Of a stretch of DNA of 64,000 nt, positions 40,786-50,519 are shown piece after piece. The stretch covers positions 372,001 through 436,000 of the forward strand of contig CBDESS010000002.1 of NCBI GenBank assembly GCA_965242605.1. The letters run 5' to 3'. The notes beneath the pieces are model-generated. The model saw only the letters and a list, made by a program, of their open reading frames with translations, ran no database searches and was not told the DNA's origin. The position numbers and the translations under genes are program-made. Source of the DNA: JAAXHF01 sp965242605 (GTDB lineage Bacteria > Desulfobacterota > Binatia > Bin18). How positions within the stretch are numbered: the first letter of the stretch is position 1; the number at the start of each line of letters is the position of its first letter.

Positions 40786-43184
40786 TCGACCGCCCCCGGA
40801 CCAGCTGAGGCGGCCGGGGAGGCCACCGGGACTTCCACCTCCCAGAGCGGCTCGGCCCGCCGGCCCTGCCCGGTCCGCAGCCCGGCAATGGGGTAGGCTG
40901 GCAGCCGGATAGACGCCAGACAGGTGCCAGCAAAGGCCGCCCGCAGGTCTACCTGCGGGGTGCCAGGACGGGGCCGCCAGAAGGAGAAACTGAATCGGTC
41001 AAAGCCCCGGGACCGGTGGGCCGCGGCGAGCACGGCCGGGTCCCGGGGCATGATCTCCAGAAAGAAGCTGTGTTCCGTATCCGCCGGGCGACAGGGCACC
41101 CGCAGGTAGGTCAGCGTGGTCCCGTTGAGGGCGAGGGCAAAGTGCGACCGGGCCACGGGGGGAGCCGTCACCGCCGCCCGGTAGGCCGCCTGCACAATGT
41201 CGGTGACGATGACACCGTGAGGCGATGGGGGGATGACTACCCGCCCCAGATTGGCCCCGCTGGCTTCAATGGCCCGGAGCGGGTGGGCGGGCAAGGGCAG
41301 CCGGAACAGACACCGCCCGTTGACCTGGACGCCGTGCCGGCGAAAATTGAAGAACAGATTCTCAACATCCGGCCTCTGGTGCGGCGGATCGGGTATGTCC
41401 GCCGGCCAGACCTGCGCCGAGAAGGAGTGTCTGGCCCGGTCCGCCGGGCGGCAGGCCGTCTTCATCCCGGTCAGGGTCCGGCCATCGAGATAGAGGGCCA
41501 AGCCGGGCCGGCTGACCGGCCCGGCCCGGGCCACGGCCCGATAGGCGGCTGTGGTGGCCGGGTTGACCCGGGCCGGGTTGAGGGCTGTCACCGCCAGGAT
41601 GGTGTTGTGGTAAAGCTGGCGGGTATGGAGGCTGGGCGCGAAGGGGAGGTTGAACCGCGAGGCTGAGGGGTGATTGAGCAAATGAAAGTCCCCCCCTTTG
41701 TCCTCGTGGACGAAGGAGAAGCGGTGGCGCACCGTTCCGGGAAGGAGGATCTGGTTTGGGCGGACATGATAGAGCTTCGGACCGCCTATTTTCAGCGACC
41801 GCGGTGAGGCGGTGGGGTAGCGATGGAGGAGATGTTCCAATCCCTCCCGGTACACGGTTCCCCAGGAGTGCATCTCGTACTGGGTCCCCAGGGAGCCGGG
41901 CGTGCGCCGATCCACCAGGGCGTTGAAATAGATATGTTGATAGGGATGAATGGAAACCGTTGCGACGACCACCCCGGCCAGACCCGCTGCGGCCAGCGCG
42001 TAGACGCTTGGCCGCAGCCCCGGCCGGGGGCAGACCGCTGCCAGCCAGCGCAGCCCGAACACCGCCAGCAGACACAGCGGGGCGTACAGAAAGTAGACCT
42101 GACGCCAGTCGTTGTAGAGATTGGCGTTGACGACGATGACGGCGACAACCGGGAGCACCAGACAGGCGACGAGCAGCAGGCCGAAGCGGGCGACGGGGTC
42201 GCCCGGCCCGGCACCGGGAGAGCGCAGGCCACGATGCATCACGGACACTGCCCCCACCAGACCCAGCAGCAACACCCCCGGCGGGGTGGTGATGGCGATC
42301 CAGGTTGGAATGTAGTGTGCGGGAATATGCGGCCAGCCTACCCCCTCGCCCTGGAAGAGGGCCATACGGTGATACGGATGCTGAGAGAAGACTGCCACGG
42401 CCTCGCCCAACGCCAAGGGGTCACCCCACAGATAGGGCGAGACCGCGTACAGCGTCAACACACTGGCCACCACGAACACCGCCCCGGTGCTCAGAACGTG
42501 CCAGCACGCCGCCCGCCCCGCCGCCCCCACCAGGTCGCCCGCCCGCAGGACCACCACCACCACGAACAGCAGCACGCCCATGATGCGCTGGTTGGTCGCT
42601 ACCCCCACCCCGACCCCGCACAGTGCGAACGCCCCAAGGCTCTCCCGCCGCCACGCCCGGTGAATCAGGAACAGGGCACCCAGGAACAGCACCAGGAAGG
42701 GGATGTCCTTGGTGTTGACGAAGGAGTGGGCGTAGAGCCGGGGCTGGAGCACGAACAGCAGCAGGGCGACCAGAGCCAGCCAGCGGCTGTGGAAGAGGTG
42801 GTACACCAGCCGGGCACAGCAGTAGCCGCCGGCCAGAAAGAAGAGGTGGGTCAGCAGATGACGGCTCAGGAAGATGGCCCGGCTGTCGGTGAGGCCCAGC
42901 AGCCGCTCAACGAGTACCAGCGGCACCTCGAAGACAACGCCGTAGAACCGGTAGAAGGGAGGATTGGAGGGCGGCAGCAGGGTTTCGGCGTCTCCTAACG
43001 TGTAGTCGACCGCCGCATGGCCGATATAATACTGGGCTTGCTCGTCCGTCGCTACGCCGTAGTCGTCAAGGACGGCCCCGCCCACGGCGACCAAGCCCGC
43101 CAGGACCAGGAGCACGCTGCCGGCAAACACGCCAGCGACTGCTCTCTGGCCCCACTTCGGGAGGGACGGCGGGCTACCGCTCAC
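40782..43184 (-). CDS. Array copy 12: GT39-like membrane glycosyltransferase with two C-terminal domains
   Basis: 800 residues, intact. First loop ATDEQAQYYIG, close to copy 3, then SNPPFYRFYG. ATNQRIMG replaces the usual ATNLRIMG, a variant shared only with copy 14. Short variable loop YHRM followed by ALFQGE. The linker IGGPKLYHVRPNQILLPG and the whole soluble half match copy 3 very closely. So the left part resembles copies 3 and 14 and the right part copy 3. GTGA overlaps on both sides. Confidence 0.88.
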   Translation of the reverse strand: MSGSPPSLPKWGQRAVAGVFAGSVLLVLAGLVAVGGAVLDDYGVATDEQAQYYIGHAAVDYTLGDAETLLPPSNPPFYRFYGVVFEVPLVLVERLLGLTDSRAIFLSRHLLTHLFFLAGGYCCARLVYHLFHSRWLALVALLLFVLQPRLYAHSFVNTKDIPFLVLFLGALFLIHRAWRRESLGAFALCGVGVGVATNQRIMGVLLFVVVVVLRAGDLVGAAGRAACWHVLSTGAVFVVASVLTLYAVSPYLWGDPLALGEAVAVFSQHPYHRMALFQGEGVGWPHIPAHYIPTWIAITTPPGVLLLGLVGAVSVMHRGLRSPGAGPGDPVARFGLLLVACLVLPVVAVIVVNANLYNDWRQVYFLYAPLCLLAVFGLRWLAAVCPRPGLRPSVYALAAAGLAGVVVATVSIHPYQHIYFNALVDRRTPGSLGTQYEMHSWGTVYREGLEHLLHRYPTASPRSLKIGGPKLYHVRPNQILLPGTVRHRFSFVHEDKGGDFHLLNHPSASRFNLPFAPSLHTRQLYHNTILAVTALNPARVNPATTAAYRAVARAGPVSRPGLALYLDGRTLTGMKTACRPADRARHSFSAQVWPADIPDPPHQRPDVENLFFNFRRHGVQVNGRCLFRLPLPAHPLRAIEASGANLGRVVIPPSPHGVIVTDIVQAAYRAAVTAPPVARSHFALALNGTTLTYLRVPCRPADTEHSFFLEIMPRDPAVLAAAHRSRGFDRFSFSFWRPRPGTPQVDLRAAFAGTCLASIRLPAYPIAGLRTGQGRRAEPLWEVEVPVASPAASAGPGAVE

Positions 43185-45643
43185 TCGACCGCCCCCGGAC
43201 CAGCTGAGGCGGCCGGGGAGGCCACCGGGACTTCCACCTCCCAGAGCGGCTCGGCCCGCCGGCCCTGCCCGGTCCGCAGCCCGGCAATGGGGTAGGCTGG
43301 CAGCCGGATAGACGCCAGACAGGTGCCGGCGAAGAACGCCGCCCGGTCTACCCGCGGGGTATGACGGGAGTGCCGCCGGAACGTGAAATCGAGCACCTCA
43401 AAGCCCCGGGGCCGGTGGGCCGCAGTGAGCACGGCCGGGTTCCGGGGCATGACGTGCAGAAAGAAACCGGGTTCTGTCTCCGCCCGGCGACATGGCACCC
43501 GCAGGTAGGTCAGCGTAGTCTCATTGAAGTACAGGGCAAAGTGCGACCGGGCTACGGGGAGACCTGCCACCGCTGCCTGGTAGGCCGAGCGCACCAGGTC
43601 GGTCGCGGTGGCACCGGGAGGCGACAGGGAGATGGCCACCCGCCACAGATCGGCATCCTCGGCAGGCGACACCTGGCCGGCTTCAATGGCCCGGATCGGA
43701 TAGGCCGGCAAGGGAAACCGGATCAGACACCGGCCATCCAGCCGGACACCGTACCTGATAAAGCTGAAGGACCTCCTCCTGAAGCCGAAGAACCTCCTCT
43801 CAAAGCCCCACTTCCGACGCTGCCGGGGCAGATCGGCTACGTTCACCGGGAAAACCCACACCGAGAAGGGCCTGCGCAGGTCCGTTGGGCCGCAGGCCGC
43901 CTTCACCCATGTCAAAGTCGGGCCGTCCAGATACAGGTCAAAGCCCGCTCGCCCGACCGCCGGCCCAGCCGTCACGGCCCGGAGCACGGCCCGATAGGCG
44001 GCCACGGTGGCCGCGTCCACCCGGGCCGGGTTGAGGGCTGTCACCGTCAGAATGGTGTTGTGGTAAATCTGGCGGGTGTAGAGGCTGGGGGCGAAGGAGG
44101 GGCTGCCGAGGCCGCGCCGCAAGTATGAGTGGTGGTCAAGCACCAGAAAGTCCTTCGGCAGTGCCTCGTCCTCGGTGAGGACGAGGCGGCGGCGCGCCGC
44201 CTCGGGAAGAATGCGCCGGTTTCGGCGTATATGTAAGGTTTCCAGACCGCTTATCTCCAGCGAGCCCGGTGAGGTGGGATAGCGGCGGAGGAGATGTTCC
44301 AATCCCTCCCGGTGCGCGGTTCCCCAGCGTTCCATCTCATACTCGGTCCCCAGGGAGTCGGGCGTGGTCCGGTCCACCAGGGCGTTGAAATAGACTATCT
44401 GGTAGGGATGAAGGGCTACCAGCTCAACGACCACCCCGGCCAAGCCTGCTGCGGCCAATCCGTAGACGCCTGGCCGCAGCCCTGGCCGGGGGCAGACCGC
44501 TGCCAGCCAGCGCAGCCCGAACACCGCCAGCAGACACACCGGGGCGTACAGAAAGTAGACCTGACGCCAGCCGTTGTAAAGGTTGGCGTTGACGACGATG
44601 ACAGCGGCAACCGGGAGCACCAGACAGGCAACGAGCGGCAACCCGAAGCGGACGACGGGGTCGCCCAGCACGGTGCCGGGGGAGATCAAACCGCGATGCA
44701 TCACGGATGCCGCCCCCACCAGACTCAGCAGCAGCACCCCCGGCGGGGTGGTAATGGCGATCCAGGTCGGAAGGTAGTGTGCGGGAATATCCGGCCAGCG
44801 TACCAACTCGCCCTGGAAGAGGGTTGCAATGTCAGAGGGGTGCTGGGAGAAGATTACCACGGCCTCGCCCAACGCCAGAGGGTCATCCCATAAGTAGGGC
44901 GAGACCGCGTACAGCGTCAATACACTGGCCACCACGAACACCCCACCAGTGCTCAGAAGGTGCCAGCGCGCCGCCCGCCCCGCCGCCCCCACCAGGTCGC
45001 CCGCCCGCAGGACCACCACCACCACGAACAGCAGCACGCCCATGATGCGCAGGTTGGTCGCCACCCCTACCCCGACTCCGCACAGTGCGAACGCCCCGAG
45101 GCTCTCCCGCCGCCACGCCCGGTGAATCAGGAACAGGGCACCCAGGAACATCACCAGGAAGGGGATGTCCTTGGTGTTGACGAAGGAGTGGGCGTAGAGC
45201 CGGGGCTGGAGCACGAACAGCAGCAGGGCGACCAGGGCCAGCCAGCGGCTGTGGAAGAGGTGGTACACCAGCCGGGCACAGCAGTAGCCGCCGGCCAGAA
45301 AGAAAAGGTGGGTCAGCAGATGACGGCTCAGGTGGATAGCCCGGCTGTCGGTGAGGCCCAGCAGCCGCTCAACGAGCACCAGCGGTACCTCGAAGACAAC
45401 GCCGTAGAACCGGTGGAAGGGAGGATAGGAGGGCAGCAGGGTTTCAGCCTCCCCCAGCACATAGTTGACCGTCGCATGGCCGATGTGACGCTGGATTTGC
45501 CTGTCCGCCCCTACGCCGTAGTCGTCAAGGACGACCATGCCCACGCCGGCCAAGCCCGCCAGGGCCAGGAGCACGCTGCCGGCAAACACGCCAGCGACTG
45601 CCCTCTGGCCCCACTTCGGGAAGGACAGCGGGATACCGCTCAC
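43181..45643 (-). CDS. Array copy 13: GT39-like membrane glycosyltransferase lacking the loop-1 glutamate
   Basis: The longest intact copy, 820 residues. The D-E pair of the first periplasmic loop reads ADRQIQRHIG: Arg replaces the Glu kept in most copies, so activity is doubtful if that residue is catalytic as in GT-C relatives. Extra length comes from FERRFFGFRRRSFSFIRYG in the first soluble domain, where the related copy 16 has FERRSFDFSRHG; it looks like a small internal duplication. Short variable loop SDIA. A good ribosome binding site (GGAGGAGG, 4 bases before GTG 45643) lies in the 3' end of copy 14. Confidence 0.87.
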   Translation of the reverse strand: MSGIPLSFPKWGQRAVAGVFAGSVLLALAGLAGVGMVVLDDYGVGADRQIQRHIGHATVNYVLGEAETLLPSYPPFHRFYGVVFEVPLVLVERLLGLTDSRAIHLSRHLLTHLFFLAGGYCCARLVYHLFHSRWLALVALLLFVLQPRLYAHSFVNTKDIPFLVMFLGALFLIHRAWRRESLGAFALCGVGVGVATNLRIMGVLLFVVVVVLRAGDLVGAAGRAARWHLLSTGGVFVVASVLTLYAVSPYLWDDPLALGEAVVIFSQHPSDIATLFQGELVRWPDIPAHYLPTWIAITTPPGVLLLSLVGAASVMHRGLISPGTVLGDPVVRFGLPLVACLVLPVAAVIVVNANLYNGWRQVYFLYAPVCLLAVFGLRWLAAVCPRPGLRPGVYGLAAAGLAGVVVELVALHPYQIVYFNALVDRTTPDSLGTEYEMERWGTAHREGLEHLLRRYPTSPGSLEISGLETLHIRRNRRILPEAARRRLVLTEDEALPKDFLVLDHHSYLRRGLGSPSFAPSLYTRQIYHNTILTVTALNPARVDAATVAAYRAVLRAVTAGPAVGRAGFDLYLDGPTLTWVKAACGPTDLRRPFSVWVFPVNVADLPRQRRKWGFERRFFGFRRRSFSFIRYGVRLDGRCLIRFPLPAYPIRAIEAGQVSPAEDADLWRVAISLSPPGATATDLVRSAYQAAVAGLPVARSHFALYFNETTLTYLRVPCRRAETEPGFFLHVMPRNPAVLTAAHRPRGFEVLDFTFRRHSRHTPRVDRAAFFAGTCLASIRLPAYPIAGLRTGQGRRAEPLWEVEVPVASPAASAGPGAVE

Positions 45644-48081
45644 CCGGCCTCCTCCGGGCCAGCTGAGGCGGCCCGGACGGCCCCCGGCACCTCCACCTCC
45701 CAGACCTGGCCAGCCGCAGTGCCCTGCCCGGTCCGCAGCCCGGCAATGGGGTAGGCCGGCAGCCGAATGGATGCCAGACAGGTGCCGGCAAAGAACGCCG
45801 CCTGCTCCACCTGCGGGGTATGACGATGGTGCCGCCAGAACGCAAAATCGAGCACCTCAAAGCCCCGGGGCCGGTCGGCCCCAGCGAGCACGGCCGGGTC
45901 TCGCGGCCTGACGTGCAGAAAGAAACCGGACTCCGAGTCACCCGAGCGACAGGGGGCCCGCAGGTAGGTCAAGGTGCTCCCGGCAAGGTAGAGGGCAAAG
46001 GAGGACCGGGCCACGGCGGTGAGTGCCACCGCCGCCCGGTAGGCTTCGCGTACGACATCGGTTGCGGTGGTGCCGTGGGGGGCCAGGGAGATGGCTACCC
46101 GCCACAGATCGGCACCCTCGTCAGGCGACACCTGGCCGGCTTCAATGGCCCGGATCGGATAGGCCGGCAAGGGCAGCCGGATCAGACACCGCCCGCCCAG
46201 CCGGACGCCGTGCTGGCTGAAGTTGGCGGACCTCCTCTCATAGCCCCGCCTCCGAGGCTGCCGAGGCAGATCGGCCACGTCCACCGGGAAGACCCGCACC
46301 GAGAAGCGCGCGTGCAGGTCCGCCGGGCCGCAGGCCTCCTTCACCCACATCAAAGTCGGGCCATCCAGATACAGGTCAAAGCCCGCCCGCCCGACCGGCA
46401 CCCCGGCTGTCACAGCCCGGGCCGTGGCCCGATAGGCGGCTGCGGTGGCCCGGTCCACCCGGGCCAGGTTGAAGGCCGTCACCGTCAGGATGGTATTGTG
46501 GTAAATCTGGCGGGTATAGAGGCGAGGTGCGAAGGAGGGGCTGCCGAAGCCGCTCAGAAAGGGTGCAGATTGATCAAGCATATGAAAGTCCCTCGGCAGT
46601 GTCCTCTTCGTGGCGAGGTCGAGGCGGTGGCGCGCCGCTTCGGGAAGAATGAGCCGGTTGCGGTGTATATTCAAGGTATCCAGACCGCTTATCTCCAGCG
46701 AGCTCGGCGAGGCGGGATGGCGGCGGAGGAGATGTTCCAACCCCTCCCGGTGCGCGTTTCCCCAGCGGTCCATCTCGTACCGGGTCCCCAGGTACTCGGG
46801 CGTGGTCCGGTCCACCAGGGCGTTGAAATAAACATGCTGATACGGATGAAGGAAAATCAGCTCGACGACCACCCCGGCCAGGCCCGCCACCGCCAGCCCA
46901 TGCACAGCGGTCCGCAGGCCCGGCCGGGGGCAGACCGCCGCCAGCCAGCGCAGCCCGAACATCGCCAGCAGACACAGCGGGGCGTACAGAAAGTAGACAT
47001 GACGCCAGTCGTGGTGCAGGTTGGCATTGACAACGATGACAGTCAGCACCGTCAGCACCGGACACGCCACCAGTAATACCCCAAAGCGGGCGACGGGATT
47101 GCGGAACACCTCGCCGGGGTGGCTCAGACCACGATGTATCACGGACACTGCTCCTGCCAGACTCAGCAACAGCACCCCCGGCGGGGTGGTAATGGCAATC
47201 CAGGTCGGAAGGTAGTGCGCGGGAATCCACGGCCAGCGTACCAACTCGCCCTGGAAGAAGGTATGGGGGCGAATCGGATGCTGGGGGAGGACTGCCACGG
47301 CCTCGCCCAACGCCACGGGGTCGCCCCACAGGTAGGGCGAGACCGCGTACAGCGTCAATACACTGGCCACCACGAACACCGCCCCAGTGCTCAGAACGTG
47401 CCAGCACGCCGCCCGCCCCGCCGCCCCCACCAGGTCGCCCGCCCGCAGGACCACCACCACCACGAACAGCAGCACGCCCATGATGCGCTGGTTGGTCGCT
47501 ACCCCCACCCCGACCCCGCACAGTGCGAACGCCCCAAGGCTCTCCCGCCGCCACACCCGGTGAATCAGGAACAGGGCCCCCAGGAACAGCACCAGGAAGG
47601 GGATGTCCTTGGTGTTGACGAAGGAGTGGGCGTAGAGCCGGGGCTGGAGCACGAACAGCAGCAGGGCGACCAGAGCCAGCCAGCGGCTGTGGAAGAGGTG
47701 GTACACCAGCCGGGCACAGCAGTAGCCGCCGGCCAGAAAGAAGAGGTGGGTCAGCAGATGACGGCTCAGGAAGATGGCCCGGCTGTCGGTGAGGCCCAGC
47801 AGCCGCTCAACGAGCACCAGCGACACCTCGAAGACGGTGCCGTAGAACCGGAGGAAGGGAGGATCGGAGGGCAGCAGGGTTTCGGTGTCTCCCAGCAGGT
47901 AGTCGACCGTCGCATGGCCGACGCGGCGATTGGCTGGCTCGTCTATCTCTATGCCGTAGTCGTCAAGGACGGCCCCGCCCACGCCGGCCAAGCCCGCCAG
48001 GGCCAGGAGCACGCTGCGGGCAAGCACGCCAGCGACTGCCCTCTGGCCCCACTTCGGGAGGGACAGCAGGCTACCGCTCAC
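45640..48081 (-). CDS. Array copy 14: GT39-like membrane glycosyltransferase, C-terminal class of copies 15 and 20
   Basis: 813 residues, intact. First loop IEIDEPANRRVG, the most divergent first loop of the array. ATNQRIMG as in copy 12. Short variable loop IRPH followed by TFFQGE and WPWIPAHY. The cytoplasmic stretch GEVFRNPVARFG is shared with copy 18 only; other copies have a GAVPGDPVARFG type. The soluble half (FNLARVDRATAAAYRA, LYLAGSTLTYLRAPC) is almost the same as copy 20 and close to copy 15. Ends EEAG with a GGAGGAGG ribosome binding site for the next gene. Confidence 0.88.
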   Translation of the reverse strand: MSGSLLSLPKWGQRAVAGVLARSVLLALAGLAGVGGAVLDDYGIEIDEPANRRVGHATVDYLLGDTETLLPSDPPFLRFYGTVFEVSLVLVERLLGLTDSRAIFLSRHLLTHLFFLAGGYCCARLVYHLFHSRWLALVALLLFVLQPRLYAHSFVNTKDIPFLVLFLGALFLIHRVWRRESLGAFALCGVGVGVATNQRIMGVLLFVVVVVLRAGDLVGAAGRAACWHVLSTGAVFVVASVLTLYAVSPYLWGDPVALGEAVAVLPQHPIRPHTFFQGELVRWPWIPAHYLPTWIAITTPPGVLLLSLAGAVSVIHRGLSHPGEVFRNPVARFGVLLVACPVLTVLTVIVVNANLHHDWRHVYFLYAPLCLLAMFGLRWLAAVCPRPGLRTAVHGLAVAGLAGVVVELIFLHPYQHVYFNALVDRTTPEYLGTRYEMDRWGNAHREGLEHLLRRHPASPSSLEISGLDTLNIHRNRLILPEAARHRLDLATKRTLPRDFHMLDQSAPFLSGFGSPSFAPRLYTRQIYHNTILTVTAFNLARVDRATAAAYRATARAVTAGVPVGRAGFDLYLDGPTLMWVKEACGPADLHARFSVRVFPVDVADLPRQPRRRGYERRSANFSQHGVRLGGRCLIRLPLPAYPIRAIEAGQVSPDEGADLWRVAISLAPHGTTATDVVREAYRAAVALTAVARSSFALYLAGSTLTYLRAPCRSGDSESGFFLHVRPRDPAVLAGADRPRGFEVLDFAFWRHHRHTPQVEQAAFFAGTCLASIRLPAYPIAGLRTGQGTAAGQVWEVEVPGAVRAASAGPEEAG

Positions 48082-50519
48082 TCGGCCTCCTCCCTGCCCG
48101 CTTCGTCTGCCCGGGTGTCCACCCGGACCGCCACCTCCCAGACCGGCTTGGTCCCCCGGCCCTGCCCGGTCCGCAGCCCGGCGATGGGGTAGGCCGGCAG
48201 CCGAATGGCCGCCAGACAGGTGTCGGCGAAGAACGCCGCCTGCTGTACCTGTGGGGTGCGACGGGAGTGCCGCCGGAACGCAAAATCGAGCACCTCAAAG
48301 CCCCGGGGCCGGTCGGCCGCAGCGAGCACGGCCGGGTCCCGCGGCCTGACGTGCAGAAAGAAGCCGGGCTTCGAGTCACCCGAGCGACAGGGGGCCCGCA
48401 GGTAGGTCAAGGTGCTCCCGTCAAGGTAGAGGGCAAAGGAGGACCGGGCCACGGCGGTGAGTGCCACCGTCGCCCGGTAGGCTTCGCGCACGACATCGGT
48501 TGCGGTGGTACCGTGGGGGGCCAGGGAGATGGCTACCCGCCACAGACCGGTACCCTCGGCAGGCGACACCTGGCCGGCTTCAATGGCCCGGATCGGATAG
48601 GCCGGCAAGGGAAACCGAACCAGACACCGGCCGTCCAGCCGGACACCGTGCCGGCTGAAGTCGAAGGACTTCCTCTCATAGCCCCGCCTCCGAGGCTGCC
48701 GAAGCAGATCGGCCACGTCCACCGGGAAGACCCGCACCGAGAAGCGCGCGTGCAGGTCCGCCGGGCCGCAGACCTCCTTCACCCACATCAAAGTCGGGCC
48801 ATCCAGATACAGGTCAAAGCCCGCCCGCCCATCCGCCGGCCCAGCCGTCACGACCCGATAGATGGCCCGATAGGCGGCTGCGGTGGCCCGGTCCACCCGG
48901 GCCAGGTTGAAGGCCGTCACCGTCAGGATGGTATTGTGGTAAATCCGGCGGGTATGGAGGCGGGGCGCGAAGGGGGGGAGGACGCGGCCGAGCCGCACAT
49001 ATGAGGGGTTGTCAAGCATATGAAAGTCCCTCGGCAGTGTCCTCTTCGTGACGAGGTTGAGGCGGCGGCGCGCCGCTTCGGGAAGAATGAGCCGGTTGCG
49101 GAATATATGGCCATACTCCAGAGCGCTTATCTCCAGCGAGCCCGGTGAGGTGGGATAGCGGCGGAGGAGATGTTCCAACCCCTCCCGGTACACGGTTCCC
49201 CAGCGGTCCAGGTCGTACCGGGTCGCCAGGTATTCGGGCCTGGTCCGGTCCACCAGGGCGTTGAAATAAACCTGCTGGTAAGGATGAATGGCAATCATCT
49301 CGACGACCACTCCGGCCAGACCCACCCCGGCCAGGCCGTAGACGCCCTGCCGCAATACAGCCCAGCGGCAGCCCGCCGCCAGCCAGCGCAGCCCGAACAC
49401 CGCCAGCAGACACAGCGGGGCGTACAGAAAGTAGACCTGACGCCAGTCGTTGTAGAGGTTGGCGTTGACGACGATGACAGCAACGACCGGGAGTACCAGA
49501 CAGGCGACGAGCAGCAGGCCGAAGCGGGCGACGGGGTCGCCCAGCACGGCACCGGGGGAGCGCAGGCCACGATGCATCACGGACACTGCCCCCACCAGAC
49601 TCAGCAACAGCACCCCCGGCGGGGTAGTGATGGCGATCCAGGTCGGAAGGTAGTGCGCGGGAATCCGCGGCCAGCGTACCAACTCGCCCTGGAAGAAGGT
49701 ATGGGCGTGAGTCGGATGCTGGGAGAGGACTGCTACGGCCTCGCCCAACGCCAAGGGGTCGCCCCACAGGTGGGGCGAGAGTGCGTACAGCGTCAATACA
49801 CTGGCCACCACGAACACCGCCCCAGTGCTCAGAATGTGCCAGCGCGCCGCCCGCCCCGCCGCCCCTACCAGGTCGCCCGCCCGCAGGACCACCACCATAG
49901 CGAACAGCAGCACGCCCATGATGCGCAGGTTGGTCGCTACCCCCACCCCCACCCCACACAGTGCGAACGCCCCAAGGCTCTCCCGCCGCCACGCCCGGTG
50001 AATCAGGAACAGGGCACCCAGGAACAGCACCAGGAAGGGGATGTCCTTGGTGTTGACAAAGGAGTGGGCGTAGAGCCGGGGCTGGAGCACGAACAGCAGC
50101 AGGGCGACCAGGGCCAGCCAGCGGTTGTGGAAGAGATGATAGACCAGCCAGGCACAGCCGCCGCCACCGGCCAGAAAGAAGAGGTGGGTCAGCAGATGGC
50201 GGCTCAGGAAGATGGCCCGGCTGTCGGTGAGGCCCAGCAGCCGCTCAACGAGCACCAGCGGCACCTCGAAGACAACGCCGTAGAACCGATTGGAGGAAGG
50301 ACCGGGGGGCCGCAGGGTCTCGGTATCCCCTGATATGTAGTTGACCGCCGCGTGACCGATCTGGCGTTGGATCTCTTCGTCCACCCCTGCGCCGTAGTCG
50401 TCAAGGACGGCCCCGCCCACGGCGGCCAAGCCCGCCAGGGCCAGGAGCACGCTGCGGGCAAGCACGCCAGCGACTGCCCTCTGGCCCCACTTCGGGAGGG
50501 ACAGCAGGATACCGCTCAC
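48078..50519 (-). CDS. Array copy 15: GT39-like membrane glycosyltransferase, C-terminal class of copies 14 and 20
   Basis: 813 residues, intact. First loop VDEEIQRQIG and GPSSNRFYG are the same as in copy 10, although the soluble halves of the two are of different classes. GGCAWLVYHLFHN replaces the common YCCARLVYHLFHS; copy 18 shares the CAWLV variant. Short variable loop THAH. The TQY motif reads TRYDLDRWG, shared with copy 20. The C-terminus VDTRADEAGREEAE is shared with copy 16, so its last 50 codons were probably exchanged with that neighbour. Confidence 0.88.
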   Translation of the reverse strand: MSGILLSLPKWGQRAVAGVLARSVLLALAGLAAVGGAVLDDYGAGVDEEIQRQIGHAAVNYISGDTETLRPPGPSSNRFYGVVFEVPLVLVERLLGLTDSRAIFLSRHLLTHLFFLAGGGGCAWLVYHLFHNRWLALVALLLFVLQPRLYAHSFVNTKDIPFLVLFLGALFLIHRAWRRESLGAFALCGVGVGVATNLRIMGVLLFAMVVVLRAGDLVGAAGRAARWHILSTGAVFVVASVLTLYALSPHLWGDPLALGEAVAVLSQHPTHAHTFFQGELVRWPRIPAHYLPTWIAITTPPGVLLLSLVGAVSVMHRGLRSPGAVLGDPVARFGLLLVACLVLPVVAVIVVNANLYNDWRQVYFLYAPLCLLAVFGLRWLAAGCRWAVLRQGVYGLAGVGLAGVVVEMIAIHPYQQVYFNALVDRTRPEYLATRYDLDRWGTVYREGLEHLLRRYPTSPGSLEISALEYGHIFRNRLILPEAARRRLNLVTKRTLPRDFHMLDNPSYVRLGRVLPPFAPRLHTRRIYHNTILTVTAFNLARVDRATAAAYRAIYRVVTAGPADGRAGFDLYLDGPTLMWVKEVCGPADLHARFSVRVFPVDVADLLRQPRRRGYERKSFDFSRHGVRLDGRCLVRFPLPAYPIRAIEAGQVSPAEGTGLWRVAISLAPHGTTATDVVREAYRATVALTAVARSSFALYLDGSTLTYLRAPCRSGDSKPGFFLHVRPRDPAVLAAADRPRGFEVLDFAFRRHSRRTPQVQQAAFFADTCLAAIRLPAYPIAGLRTGQGRGTKPVWEVAVRVDTRADEAGREEAE

